A stretch of 64,000 nucleotides of DNA from JACKBK01 sp963707275 (lineage in GTDB: Bacteria > Chloroflexota > Anaerolineae > JAAEKA01): positions 186,001 through 250,000 of the forward strand of contig CAVPPH010000002.1 of assembly GCA_963707275.1 (NCBI GenBank), read 5' to 3'. A model generated the notes under the pieces. That model had not been told where the DNA came from. It searched no databases and worked only from the letters and a program-made list of their open reading frames with translations. This document shows, piece after piece, positions 57,211-64,000 of the stretch (its first letter is position 1; each line of letters opens with the position of its first letter). Position numbers and translations under genes: made by a program.

Positions 57211-57430
57211 TCTGTAGTTCGTAGCAGGCGCTTCAGCGCCGTTCCAGGCGCCGTGAATGATGAACCTTAAGAATTTAACCCGGTAATCGTCCAGTGAGGC
57301 TCGCCCGACCGTGAAACGGATCGGGCTACGAGGTGGAAGCCCTTTCAGGGCTGGAAATCAGGCCCGTATGGCCTTCCACGTTGTAGCCGGACGGCTTTCA
57401 GCCTCCGGCGAGCGTCACGATGCAATTGCC
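57211..57430. repeat. Cluster of stem-loop repeats (TTCAG and CTTTCAGG types)
   Basis: The 347-nt gap 57191-57537 has no gene I can support. It contains TTCGTAGCAGGCGCTTCAGCGCC, then a long imperfect inverted region with GCCCTTTCAGGGC, GGCTTTCAGCC and CCGTGAAACGG. These are short hairpins sharing a TTTCA/TTCA core. Confidence 0.6.
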
Positions 57431-57467
57431 GGTTTATTTTCTTAACTATCATAATTCACGGCCTGAC

Positions 57468-57530
57468 AAAAAAAAGCATGCTGAGGCAAGCTGCCGGAAA
57501 CGGACCTCCGCAGCCTGCTGCAAGCAGGCT
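57468..57530 (-). terminator. Putative terminator after the creatininase gene
   Basis: On the minus strand AGCCTGCT-tgc-AGCAGGCT (57512-57530) lies eight bases after the stop; 36 nt further a run of eight T residues (57468-57475) follows. It is a plausible termination region, although stem and T-run are not adjacent. Confidence 0.4.
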
Positions 57531-57537
57531 TTCCGCA

Positions 57538-58726
57538 TCAGACGCCGAATTCATTCGGCGAACTCAGACGCGGCGCATCGCCCACTTCTGCCCGCCACGC
57601 ACGTGCGCTCTGACGCAGCGCGTGCTGCTCGCGCATCTCGCGTATGAAATCCAGCTTCTCCTCGACCGCGGCCTCCAGCCAGAGCCGGCCTTTCTCCGCC
57701 GTGCCCAGTGTTCCGTCGCCGTAGATGCCGCTGATCGTGTCGTCGCTCCACGGCGGGTTGGCCGCCAGCTTGCCGCCCTCGGCCCAGTCCATGAAATAGT
57801 TTTCCGTGCTGATGAAGCCGGTCTCGGTGGTCGCCAGGTCCATACGCGCCAGATCGGGCTGTAGGTGCAGAATGTAGCTGGTCTCCAGTTCGCCGCCGTG
57901 GCCCATGCCGCCGCGGCCGCTGCTGCGCCAGCGCGCCAGCGCGGGGCCGGTGGTGTGCAGCCACTCGGTGGCAACGAAGCGGGTCGGGTGGCGCTCGCCG
58001 GCCAGCTTGACGACATTGACCAGAAAGCTGTGGTTGCCGCCGTGCCCGTTCGAGAAGCAGATCGTCTCAGCGCCCAGCGCGACCAGCCGGTCGACAACCG
58101 CCAGAAAGAAGTCCTCGAACACCCGCCCGCCCAGGTTCAGCGTGCCGGGAAACTCGCGCGTGTGTGTGCTGACGCCGTAGGGCCAGGCAGGCAAAGAGAC
58201 CACTTCACCGGGCGCGCGCCGCGTCAGGCCATCGGCGATGGCCTGCACGATCAGCGTGTCGGTGCTGAGCGGCAGGTGGTAGCCGTGCTGTTCGGTGTGG
58301 CCCGTGCTGATGAACACAGTCCGCTGGGCGAGATCAGCGGGCCACGGCGCGGCCGGCTGAGGCTTGAACGGGGCGTCCAGTAACGTCAACCCGGAGGCTT
58401 TAAGACCAAGATCGCCGTGGCCGTTGAGGAAAACGACGCGGCGAAAGCCTTGCGCGTGCAGTTCCTTGCCGACACCGATCAACACACGGCGCAGCAGGCC
58501 GGGTGACACCACCAGCGCGCCCAGCGGGTCGCCGTCCGCGCGCTGGAAGCCATAAGGCACGGCTGGCAGCAGCGCGGCCTGGTCGACTTCCAACCGCGCC
58601 AGATGCTACGTCAAGGTCGTAGCGGCCCAGTCCCAGCGGAACCAGCATCGGCAGGTCGCGCGGTAGGGCGGCTACCTCCGGCCAGGTCAGATCGTCGTAG
58701 CGGATGACGCGGTCTTGTTCGTGCAT
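57538..58726 (-). CDS. Double-domain creatininase-family amidohydrolase (frameshifted)
   Basis: The reading frame has an extra base near 58613 and joins to about 395 residues. The C-terminal domain (from TVFISTGHTEQHGYHLPLSTDT) has all creatininase metal motifs: E-Q-H-G-Y-H-L-P-L-S-T-D, CFSNGHGGNHSF and GMGHGGELETS. The N-terminal part, MLVPLGLGRYDLDV... and VFLNGHGDLGLK, has the shape of a second creatininase half but lacks the metal-binding E-x-H and NGHGGN residues. It therefore looks like a fusion of a degenerate and a catalytic domain, or one domain with a long insertion. Family members hydrolyse cyclic amides such as creatinine or pterin intermediates. Confidence 0.8.
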
Positions 58727-58737
58727 GGCAGCCTCTG

Positions 58738-58823
58738 TCTCCTCATACTCGTACTCCTACTCGTACTCTTCCGGCCAGGTTATCCCGACCAAGTGCGAGT
58801 ACGAGTACGAGGACGAGCAGGAG
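58738..58823. repeat. CGTACTCCTACT hexamer inverted repeat, second copy
   Basis: ACTCGTACTCCTACTCGTAC and the complementary GAGTACGAGTACGAGGACG flank a 25-30 nt loop between the creatininase and S9 peptidase genes. It is nearly the same as the element at 39708. Confidence 0.8.
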
Positions 58824-58824
58824 A

Positions 58825-60705
58825 TCAGAGCAGGTACCAATCCAGAAACCGGCCCAGCGTGGCGTAGAAATGCTGCAAGTTGCCGGTTTGCAGGAACCCG
58901 TGGCCTTCGCCCTCGTAGATGAACAACTCGAAGGTCTTATCCTGCCGTTTCATCTCTTCCACCAGTTGCTCGCTCTGCTTGGGATGCACGCGGTCGTCGT
59001 CCGCGCCGTGCAGGATCAGCAGCGGCGCTTCGATGTTGGCCACATCGTAGACCGGCGAGCCAGCGCGGTAGCCGGCGCGGCTGGTCGTTGGATGCCCCAT
59101 CTGACGCTCCAGGTCCTCGCGGCCGGGCCGGTCGCCCTGCGCCCATGACGCCAGGATGTCGCAGTCGCCATACTTCGCTACGCCACACTTGAAGCGGCGC
59201 GGTTGGCGATCATCGCGCGCCAGCGCCAGCAAGGCCAGATAGCTGCCGTAGCTCGCGCCGTAGATGCCCAGACGATCGCCATCCACCCAGTCCAGCCCGG
59301 CCAGGTAGTCGGCGGCCGCCAGCATATCGTCGCTGTCCACGATGCCCCAGTTGCCGTGCAATGCCTGCTGGTGCGCCAGACCGTAGCCGGTGCTGCCGCG
59401 ATAGTTTGGCGCCAGCACGGCGTAGCCCTTGGCTACCAGCCACTGCGCTATCATGTCGAAGTAACGGGCGTGCTCGTCGGTCGGCCCGCCGTGCGGATAG
59501 ACGACCGCCGCACACGGTTTTTCAGAAGATGCGGACGCTGGGCGGAACAGGAGGGCCGGGATCGTGACATCGCCGCTACTGGAGTACGTCACGAACTCCG
59601 GCTCCACCATGCCAGCGACTGCCAGGGCCGGTGGTGTCGAAAAGGTGATGGGATGCGCCTCGCCGGTGGTGGCATCGACGCGCCAGATGTCGGGCAGCGT
59701 CGCGGGGCTTTCGAACTCCACCGTCAGCCAATGGCGGTCGGAGCGCCACTGGGGCAGGCTGTGCCAGCCATTGGCCGCCCGCAGCAAAGTGATCTCGCCC
59801 GATGCAACCTTCATCAGATACAGGTCCGCCGCGCCGTTGCGGTTGACAACCAGTGCGATTCGCCGGCCGCCCGGACTCCAGCCGTAACCGGCTACGTTGG
59901 CCGCGCCGCTGGTCATCTGGCGCAACTCGCCAGTTGCCAGGGTCAGCAGGTACAGCTCCGTCCAGCCTGACCGATTGGACGTGAAGGCAATCGCAGCGCT
60001 GTCAGGCGACCAGCGCGCCTGCATGTCCCACACACCGGGCGCGCCGGTCAGGTGACGCACCTCGCCGCCCTCGGCCGGCGCAACACAGACCTCGGACCGG
60101 TTCAAATCGTCCTGCGGGTGGTAGATGAAGGCGATCTGTCGGCCGTCCGGTGAAGGCCGCGGATCGGAGATGTCGCCTGCGAAGCGGGTCAGCGCAACCG
60201 GCCAGTCGCCGGCCGGCGTGGTATAGCATAGATTGTTGAAGTCGCCGCGACCGCTGACAAAGTAGATCCGGCTGCCATCGGGACTGAATATCGGCGACGA
60301 GTCGCCGAACCTGCCCTCGGTCAATCGGCGCGGCCGGCCACCGTCGATAGCCACCAGCCAGATGTCGTCGTGCGCGGCGTAGGCCAGAAAGCGGCTGTCG
60401 GGACTCCAGCGAGGCGGGCCGTCGGTCCATGCTGCCTGGGCCGGGCGGTCGAACGTCAGCCGGCGCGGCCAGGCGTCCCGGAAGCCCAGCTCCAACGAAC
60501 CGTGGATCGGCATCACGTACAGGTCGTCGTTGCCGTCCCGGTGCCAGACGAAAGCGACATACTGTCCGTCGGGCGACAATCCGTGATGATGGATGTGATG
60601 CCAGCCGGTCAGCATTTCGGGCGTCCACGGCTCGGGCAGTTTGCGGTCGGGGCGGGACTGGGCGGGCCAGCCGTTGCGTTCTTCGCGAAGAATTGTTGGC
60701 TTCAT
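58825..60705 (-). CDS. S9-family prolyl oligopeptidase-like peptidase
   Basis: The 626-residue protein has an N-terminal propeller of WD40/TolB-like blades (HHHGLSPDGQYVAFVWHRD, PPRWSPDSRFLAYAAHDD, SPIFSPDGSRIYFVSG) and a C-terminal alpha/beta hydrolase. It has AVVYPHGGPTDEHARYFD, nucleophile GIYGASYGSYLALLAL, acid Asp in LILHGADDDRVHPKQSE and His in EGEGHGFLQ. There is no signal peptide, so it is a cytoplasmic oligopeptidase or acylaminoacyl-peptidase. Its position in a run of peptidase, amidase and peptide-transport genes fits a role in cleaving imported peptides. Confidence 0.93.
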   Translation of the reverse strand: MKPTILREERNGWPAQSRPDRKLPEPWTPEMLTGWHHIHHHGLSPDGQYVAFVWHRDGNDDLYVMPIHGSLELGFRDAWPRRLTFDRPAQAAWTDGPPRWSPDSRFLAYAAHDDIWLVAIDGGRPRRLTEGRFGDSSPIFSPDGSRIYFVSGRGDFNNLCYTTPAGDWPVALTRFAGDISDPRPSPDGRQIAFIYHPQDDLNRSEVCVAPAEGGEVRHLTGAPGVWDMQARWSPDSAAIAFTSNRSGWTELYLLTLATGELRQMTSGAANVAGYGWSPGGRRIALVVNRNGAADLYLMKVASGEITLLRAANGWHSLPQWRSDRHWLTVEFESPATLPDIWRVDATTGEAHPITFSTPPALAVAGMVEPEFVTYSSSGDVTIPALLFRPASASSEKPCAAVVYPHGGPTDEHARYFDMIAQWLVAKGYAVLAPNYRGSTGYGLAHQQALHGNWGIVDSDDMLAAADYLAGLDWVDGDRLGIYGASYGSYLALLALARDDRQPRRFKCGVAKYGDCDILASWAQGDRPGREDLERQMGHPTTSRAGYRAGSPVYDVANIEAPLLILHGADDDRVHPKQSEQLVEEMKRQDKTFELFIYEGEGHGFLQTGNLQHFYATLGRFLDWYLL

Positions 60706-60732
60706 GATGGGTTTGAGTGTTTCTTCTCCAAT

Positions 60733-61845
60733 TCAGATCCAGCGCTTGCGCCGGAAATAGAACAGCAGCGACGCGATAATGGCAATCGTGACGCCCCAAA
60801 AGGCCGGGTAGGTCCAGCGCATGCCCAACTCCGGCATGTAGTGGAAATTCATACCATACACGCCGGCCAGGAAGGTCAGCGGGATAAAGATGCTGCCGAA
60901 GATCGTCAGAACCTTCATGGTCTCGTTGGTGCGGTTGCTGACGCTGGAGAGATAGATGTCCAGCATGCCGCCGATCACGTCGCGCATGGTTTCCACGGTT
61001 TCAATGACCTGGATCGTGTGGTCATAGAGGTCGCGCAGGTAGATGTGTATCTCCGGGCGCAGCAACGGCGTCTGGTCGCGCTCCAGTGCGTTAACAACCT
61101 CGCGTAGCGGCCAGATCGAGCGGCGCACCATGACCAACTGGCGTTTGAGCTGGTAGATCTTGTTGAGCGTGTCGCTGCTGGGATCGTTGACCAACTGCTC
61201 ATCCAGCGCTTCGAAGTCATCGCCGAACCGTTCAAGCACGACGAAGTAATGATCGACGATCGCGTCCATCAGCGAATAGGCCAGGAAGTCGGCGCCGCCG
61301 CTGCGAATCCGTGTGCCGCCAGCCTCCAGGCGAGCGCGCACCGGATCGAAGACGTCGCCTCTGGAGCCTTCCTGAAACGACAGCACGTAATCCCGACCCA
61401 GTACAATGCTGACCTGCTCGGTGTCCACGCTGTGACCATCCGGGTCATAAGTCAGCATCTTCAGGACGAAGAAAAGGCAGTTGCCATAGTTCTCGAACTT
61501 CGGCCGCTGGGCGGCGTTGACCAGGTCTTCCAGCAGCAGCGGGTGCAGTCCCAGATATTCGCCGATCCGGCTCACGACTTCTGTCTGGTGGATACCGTCC
61601 ACGTTGAGCCAGGTCGTCGCCGAGTCGTCGAGAAAGGGAATGCTGGCCGCGAGGTCGGTGATACTCTGCTCGCGGTATTCGGAGGCGTTGTAGTGTGTCA
61701 GGCTGACGCGCGGCGTCTCGACCCGGCGTTCGCCAACGTGCACCATACTGCCGGGCGGCAAGCCGGCCTTGCTGGACCGCCGCGCGCCGCGATGAAAAAC
61801 GGTCATCGGCGTCCTCGAAGGTGCGCGTGCTGGTTGGTCGCGCAT
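60733..61845 (-). CDS. corA: CorA-type magnesium/cobalt transporter
   Basis: The 370-residue protein has the cytoplasmic funnel domain (DSATTWLNVDGIHQTEVVSRIG, LHPLLLEDLVNAAQRPK, DYVLSFQEG), long stalk helices and two C-terminal transmembrane segments. The pore signature YGMNF lies at FLAGVYGMNFHYMPELGM, and the tail FRRKRW is basic. CorA is a pentameric Mg2+ channel/transporter. The gene starts four nt after the C45 acyltransferase stop, so both are likely co-transcribed, although a functional link is not evident. Confidence 0.93.
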   Translation of the reverse strand: MRDQPARAPSRTPMTVFHRGARRSSKAGLPPGSMVHVGERRVETPRVSLTHYNASEYREQSITDLAASIPFLDDSATTWLNVDGIHQTEVVSRIGEYLGLHPLLLEDLVNAAQRPKFENYGNCLFFVLKMLTYDPDGHSVDTEQVSIVLGRDYVLSFQEGSRGDVFDPVRARLEAGGTRIRSGGADFLAYSLMDAIVDHYFVVLERFGDDFEALDEQLVNDPSSDTLNKIYQLKRQLVMVRRSIWPLREVVNALERDQTPLLRPEIHIYLRDLYDHTIQVIETVETMRDVIGGMLDIYLSSVSNRTNETMKVLTIFGSIFIPLTFLAGVYGMNFHYMPELGMRWTYPAFWGVTIAIIASLLFYFRRKRWI

Positions 61846-61849
61846 GACA

Positions 61850-63028
61850 TCAGGCCTCCAACTGGTAGCTGTGATAGGCTGCGCGGCAGGGCGTGCCCCA
61901 GGCGACGTGCAGCGTGTTGCCGGCCAGATCCATGATCAGCGACGCAATGGTCTGCTGGCGATCCAGCGGCTTGTCGTTGATCTCAACATGGTTGCAGGTG
62001 GACTGGGGAAAGTTGACGTGGTCGGCGAGAATCGACTGGATCGACGGCAGGTCCAGCTTGCCGGCATGGCTACGCAGCAGACGAAAGGTCCTGTTGTAGC
62101 GTACTCGCGAGGCGATCAGTTCCTCGCTGTCGCGCTCGACCGCGCGCATGTGGCGGGTGACGTAGTTGTTGGTGTGCGCCAGAATACCTTCGCCGCCGTA
62201 GATCACCTCGAAGTCCTCGGCCGACGCCTCGATGTTGTACATCTCGCCGCTGGCGTGCACGATGAGGTGATTATAGCCAGCCGCGCGCCGGCGGTTCAGC
62301 GCGGCGCGGATGGCAGTCGCGGGTGTGCGCGCCGCCAGCACCGCGCGCGAGACGAAGATGCGCGGCACGCCGATACGCGCGTCGTTGGGGTAGACCGAGT
62401 CACAGCACTGCGCGATGCCGCACTCGTTGAAGCCGATGTTAGGCAGCAGCCCGCCGTAGGTAATGGCCAGATAGGCCGGCTCGTCAACGGGCCGCGCGTG
62501 GACCAGATAAACTGTCTCGAAGTCGTCGGGCAGCCAGTCTTCGTTGTGGCCGACCCACAGCTTGCCGTCGGCGGTGACCTCAGGCGCGGCGGCCAGGCTG
62601 GTGCAGCCGCGGTGCAGCGCGTCCTCAGTCAGCGCCTCCATGCAGTTCAGCACCAGCAGGTCGTTGAAGTCGATCTCCGCGCCGTCGGCCATGCCCTGCA
62701 ATTCTTCGACGTACTGCGGCACACTCTCCTCAGCAAAGGGCAGATACTTGCGGGCGTGGAGAGTCGCCTCGCGCCAGCTTCTGATGCGCAGCCGCTCCGC
62801 TTCGGCCTCGAAATAGCGGCGGTAGGTCGCTAGCATGGCGTGGATGGCCGCGCGCCGATCCTGGCCGATCTGCCGGCCCATCTCGCGGTGCGTTCCTTGC
62901 ACATAAACGACGGGCACAGACTCCTGGCTGAAGCGGGAATTCGGGTCGTTTTCTGGTGTGGTGGGGACGGGGCTGAGGTCCACGGCGATCTCCGGCGAGC
63001 TGGGCGGCCAGCGCTGCAAACGGGACAA
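61850..63028 (-). CDS. C45-family peptidase/acyltransferase
   Basis: This 392-residue N-terminal nucleophile (Ntn) hydrolase resembles acyl-CoA:6-aminopenicillanic-acid acyltransferase and related C45 enzymes. The autocleavage site is the GC of HRGCTSLAAAP (Cys142 of the chosen ORF). Other conserved points are GTHREMGRQIGQD, LVGHNEDW-like LWVGHNEDWLPDDF, GLLPNIGFNECGIAQC and the late HANNYV-like HTNNYVT. Cleavage would give alpha and beta chains. Physiological substrates in bacteria without penicillin synthesis are unknown, probably N-acyl amino acids or peptides. The TTG start at 63028 lies just after a -10 box; a later GTG (about residue 16) is possible. Confidence 0.85.
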   Translation of the reverse strand: MSRLQRWPPSSPEIAVDLSPVPTTPENDPNSRFSQESVPVVYVQGTHREMGRQIGQDRRAAIHAMLATYRRYFEAEAERLRIRSWREATLHARKYLPFAEESVPQYVEELQGMADGAEIDFNDLLVLNCMEALTEDALHRGCTSLAAAPEVTADGKLWVGHNEDWLPDDFETVYLVHARPVDEPAYLAITYGGLLPNIGFNECGIAQCCDSVYPNDARIGVPRIFVSRAVLAARTPATAIRAALNRRRAAGYNHLIVHASGEMYNIEASAEDFEVIYGGEGILAHTNNYVTRHMRAVERDSEELIASRVRYNRTFRLLRSHAGKLDLPSIQSILADHVNFPQSTCNHVEINDKPLDRQQTIASLIMDLAGNTLHVAWGTPCRAAYHSYQLEA

Positions 63029-63041
63029 GTATCTAACGCGG

Positions 63042-63071
63042 ATTATACCCCCAAAGGAAAGCGGCTGGCAA
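63042..63071 (-). promoter_or_regulatory. Promoter of the C45 acyltransferase-corA unit
   Basis: TTGCCA (63066-63071), an 18-bp spacer and perfect TATAAT (63042-63047) on the minus strand end 14 bases before the TTG start, leaving almost no leader. Confidence 0.6.
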
Positions 63072-63098
63072 AGGCTGGCGGAAAGAAGACGCCAGCTG

Positions 63099-63377
63099 TC
63101 AAACAGCAGGGGCCGGGCCGTGTGTCATAAAGACGGGCATCTCTTTCCAAAGCACGCGGCGGAACACATCCTTCATCGGCACAACCTCCTGTTCGATATA
63201 CTCGCGCAGCGCACGATTCATCAGCGTCTGGTAACTGCCGCCTCCGCTTTCATAGACCTGGGTGCGAAACCGGTCAAGAATGTCATCATCAATGCGGATC
63301 ATAATGCGAGTCTTACCGGGTGGCATTGGTGCGACCGCGCCGCGTTTGCCCTTGCTGAAATCGTATTCGTCTTTCAT
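63099..63377 (-). CDS. BrnA-like ribbon-helix-helix antitoxin (orphan)
   Basis: The 92-residue protein has the BrnA/CopG antitoxin layout: an N-terminal KDEYDFSKGKRG, then the beta strand KTRIMIRIDDDILDRFR with IRIDDDIL as the DNA-binding strand, helix SYQTLMNRALREYI and an acidic/variable tail. BrnA normally follows a brnT toxin gene in the same operon. No BrnT-like frame is found upstream at 63378-63634, where only two long palindromes and a heptamer tract occur. Family is fairly secure; partner loss is an inference. Confidence 0.75.
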   Translation of the reverse strand: MKDEYDFSKGKRGAVAPMPPGKTRIMIRIDDDILDRFRTQVYESGGGSYQTLMNRALREYIEQEVVPMKDVFRRVLWKEMPVFMTHGPAPAV

Positions 63378-63416
63378 GATCAGTCAGCCTTCCTCGTGCG
63401 GTCGATCTGTGTGCGA

Positions 63417-63450
63417 GATTCTAGCGCTTCTGTAGAAGCGCTAGAATCGC
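63417..63450. repeat. 14-bp palindrome upstream of brnA-like gene
   Basis: GATTCTAGCGCTTC and GAAGCGCTAGAATC are perfect arms around a four-base loop (TGTA), about 50 nt before the antitoxin start. It could be an operator or a terminator. Confidence 0.6.
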
Positions 63451-63496
63451 TACCTCTCATGCTGGCGCAAACCTGGACCAAGGTAACGCAGAGATC

Positions 63497-63565
63497 AGGC
63501 GTGTCTTTCATACCAATCCTTCGCAAAAAGCCTCCAGAGCGAGGATTGGTATGAAAGACACGCCT
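63497..63565. repeat. 24-bp perfect inverted repeat
   Basis: The left arm (63497-63520, starting AGGCGTGTCTTTCATACC) and the right arm (63542-63565, ending GAAAGACACGCCT) are exact complements over 24 bases, with a 21-nt loop. No open reading frame is inside. It may be a miniature mobile element end or a large hairpin. Confidence 0.75.
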
Positions 63566-63590
63566 CTATGACATCTGTCAGTCAATCAGG

Positions 63591-63630
63591 GTTCTGACCT
63601 CTGATTCCTGACCTCTGTCCTCCTGATTCC
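63591..63630. repeat. CTCTGATT/CTCTGTC heptamer tract after aspS
   Basis: Units TTCTGAC, CTCTGAT, CCTGACC and CTCTGTC lie directly downstream of the aspS stop; same family as 20395. Confidence 0.6.
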
Positions 63631-63634
63631 GCTC

Positions 63635-64000
63635 CTACGGAGCCACCCGGTTCAGGTCGCGCGGGAAGAGCGTCGCCAGCCGCAGGTTGGGCAGGTCGAG
63701 CAGCTGCATCAGCAGCCGCTCCATGCCGATGGCGAACCCGCCGTGAGGCGGCATTCCGTAGCGGAAGGCCTCCAGGTAGGTCTCGAACGGCTCCGAGGAG
63801 TAGCCTGCCCTCGTCAGCGCATCCAGATAATCCCCATAGCAGGTGCAGCCGCTGGCCGCCGGTGATCAACTCTACGCCGCGGAAAAGCAGGTCGAACGAG
63901 TTGCTGTAGCCAGGCCGGCTCGCGTCGGGATGCGTGTAGAAGGGCCGCTTGCTCATCGGGTAGCCGGTGACGAACAGGAAGTCGCTGCCGTGTTCCTCCT
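63635..64000 (-). CDS. aspS: Aspartyl-tRNA synthetase, archaeal/nondiscriminating type, 3' partial (frameshifted)
   Basis: The C-terminal 120 codons of a class II synthetase are present; the 5' part lies outside the window. Seen are FLFVTGYPMSKRPFYTHPD, YSNSFDLLFRGVELITGGQRLH (motif 2 to loop), YLEAFRYGMPPHGGFAIGMERLLMQLL (motif 3, with the class II Arg in GMERLL) and the terminal NLRLATLFPRDLNRVAP. This ending, with FPRDLNR, is the archaeal-type form common in bacteria that lack AsnRS or charge tRNA-Asn indirectly. An extra base near 63841 breaks the frame after QRLH. It is essential for translation, so the shift is likely sequence error. Confidence 0.92.

Noticed and set aside
48370..63630. 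CRISPR array
   Set aside because: The tandem tracts have 6-8-nt units without unique spacers of constant length and no cas genes are present.

Overview
This is a high-GC bacterial window that looks like Chloroflexota, probably Anaerolineae or Caldilineae. The inference rests on large zinc-ribbon/cyclase/ATPase/TPR regulators, a secreted S8 protease, lipoproteins with Thr/Pro-rich linkers, an archaeal-type AspRS, and dispersed intergenic repeats. No marker search was run, so the placement is tentative.

Layout. 1-9.7 kb (+): a tightly coupled operon (CoA-binding protein, DUF3307 membrane protein, UBP-type zinc finger, rhodanese, then two ~1,226-codon cyclase/ATPase/TPR paralogues), mostly joined by 4-nt ATGA overlaps. 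9.8-15.6 kb (-): a translation cluster read as tRNA-Thr(TGT), tRNA-Tyr, tRNA-Thr(GGT), tuf, rpmG, tRNA-Trp, secE, nusG, rplK, rplA, L10 leader, rplJ, rplL. It resembles the E. coli tufB-to-rplL order but rpoBC does not follow. 15.6-16.4 kb (-): an FFLEELY-like protein. 16.6-19.3 kb (+): a secreted subtilase. 19.5-27.3 kb (-): polysaccharide deacetylase lipoprotein, prs, MeaB/ArgK GTPase, UDG-like protein, GNAT protein, gyrB, membrane protein. 27.7-40.0 kb (+): SAM hydroxide adenosyltransferase, murA (active-site Asp variant), a giant secreted nuclease, malQ, NrnA-like DHH enzyme, alpha/beta hydrolase, small zinc-ribbon protein. 40-64 kb (-): MFS transporter, dcd, double-domain SagB-type oxidoreductase, aldo/keto reductase, a fur-znuC-znuB metal cassette, a complete dipeptide ABC operon, MttB-family protein, M20 amidohydrolase, EEP nuclease, double creatininase, S9 peptidase, CorA, C45 acyltransferase, an orphan BrnA-like antitoxin and the 3' end of aspS.

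Two window-wide properties matter to any reader. First, at least 12 genes, including essential nusG, gyrB, prs and aspS, carry single-base frameshifts, and about 20 of 22 are extra bases. That is best explained by insertion-type sequencing error, so these genes are annotated here across the shift. Second, many intergenic gaps are built of short tandem 6-8-mers or inverted-repeat cassettes of about ten families, several of which run into stop codons, start regions or even a coding linker.

Functionally, the right half is weighted to scavenging: peptide uptake, M20, S9, C45, creatininase, secreted nuclease and metal uptake under Fur control. The left operon is a signalling module. The most unusual elements are the twin cyclase operon with its decaying or readthrough second copy, the double creatininase with a ligand-less N-terminal half, the Asp-type MurA, and the repeat families.
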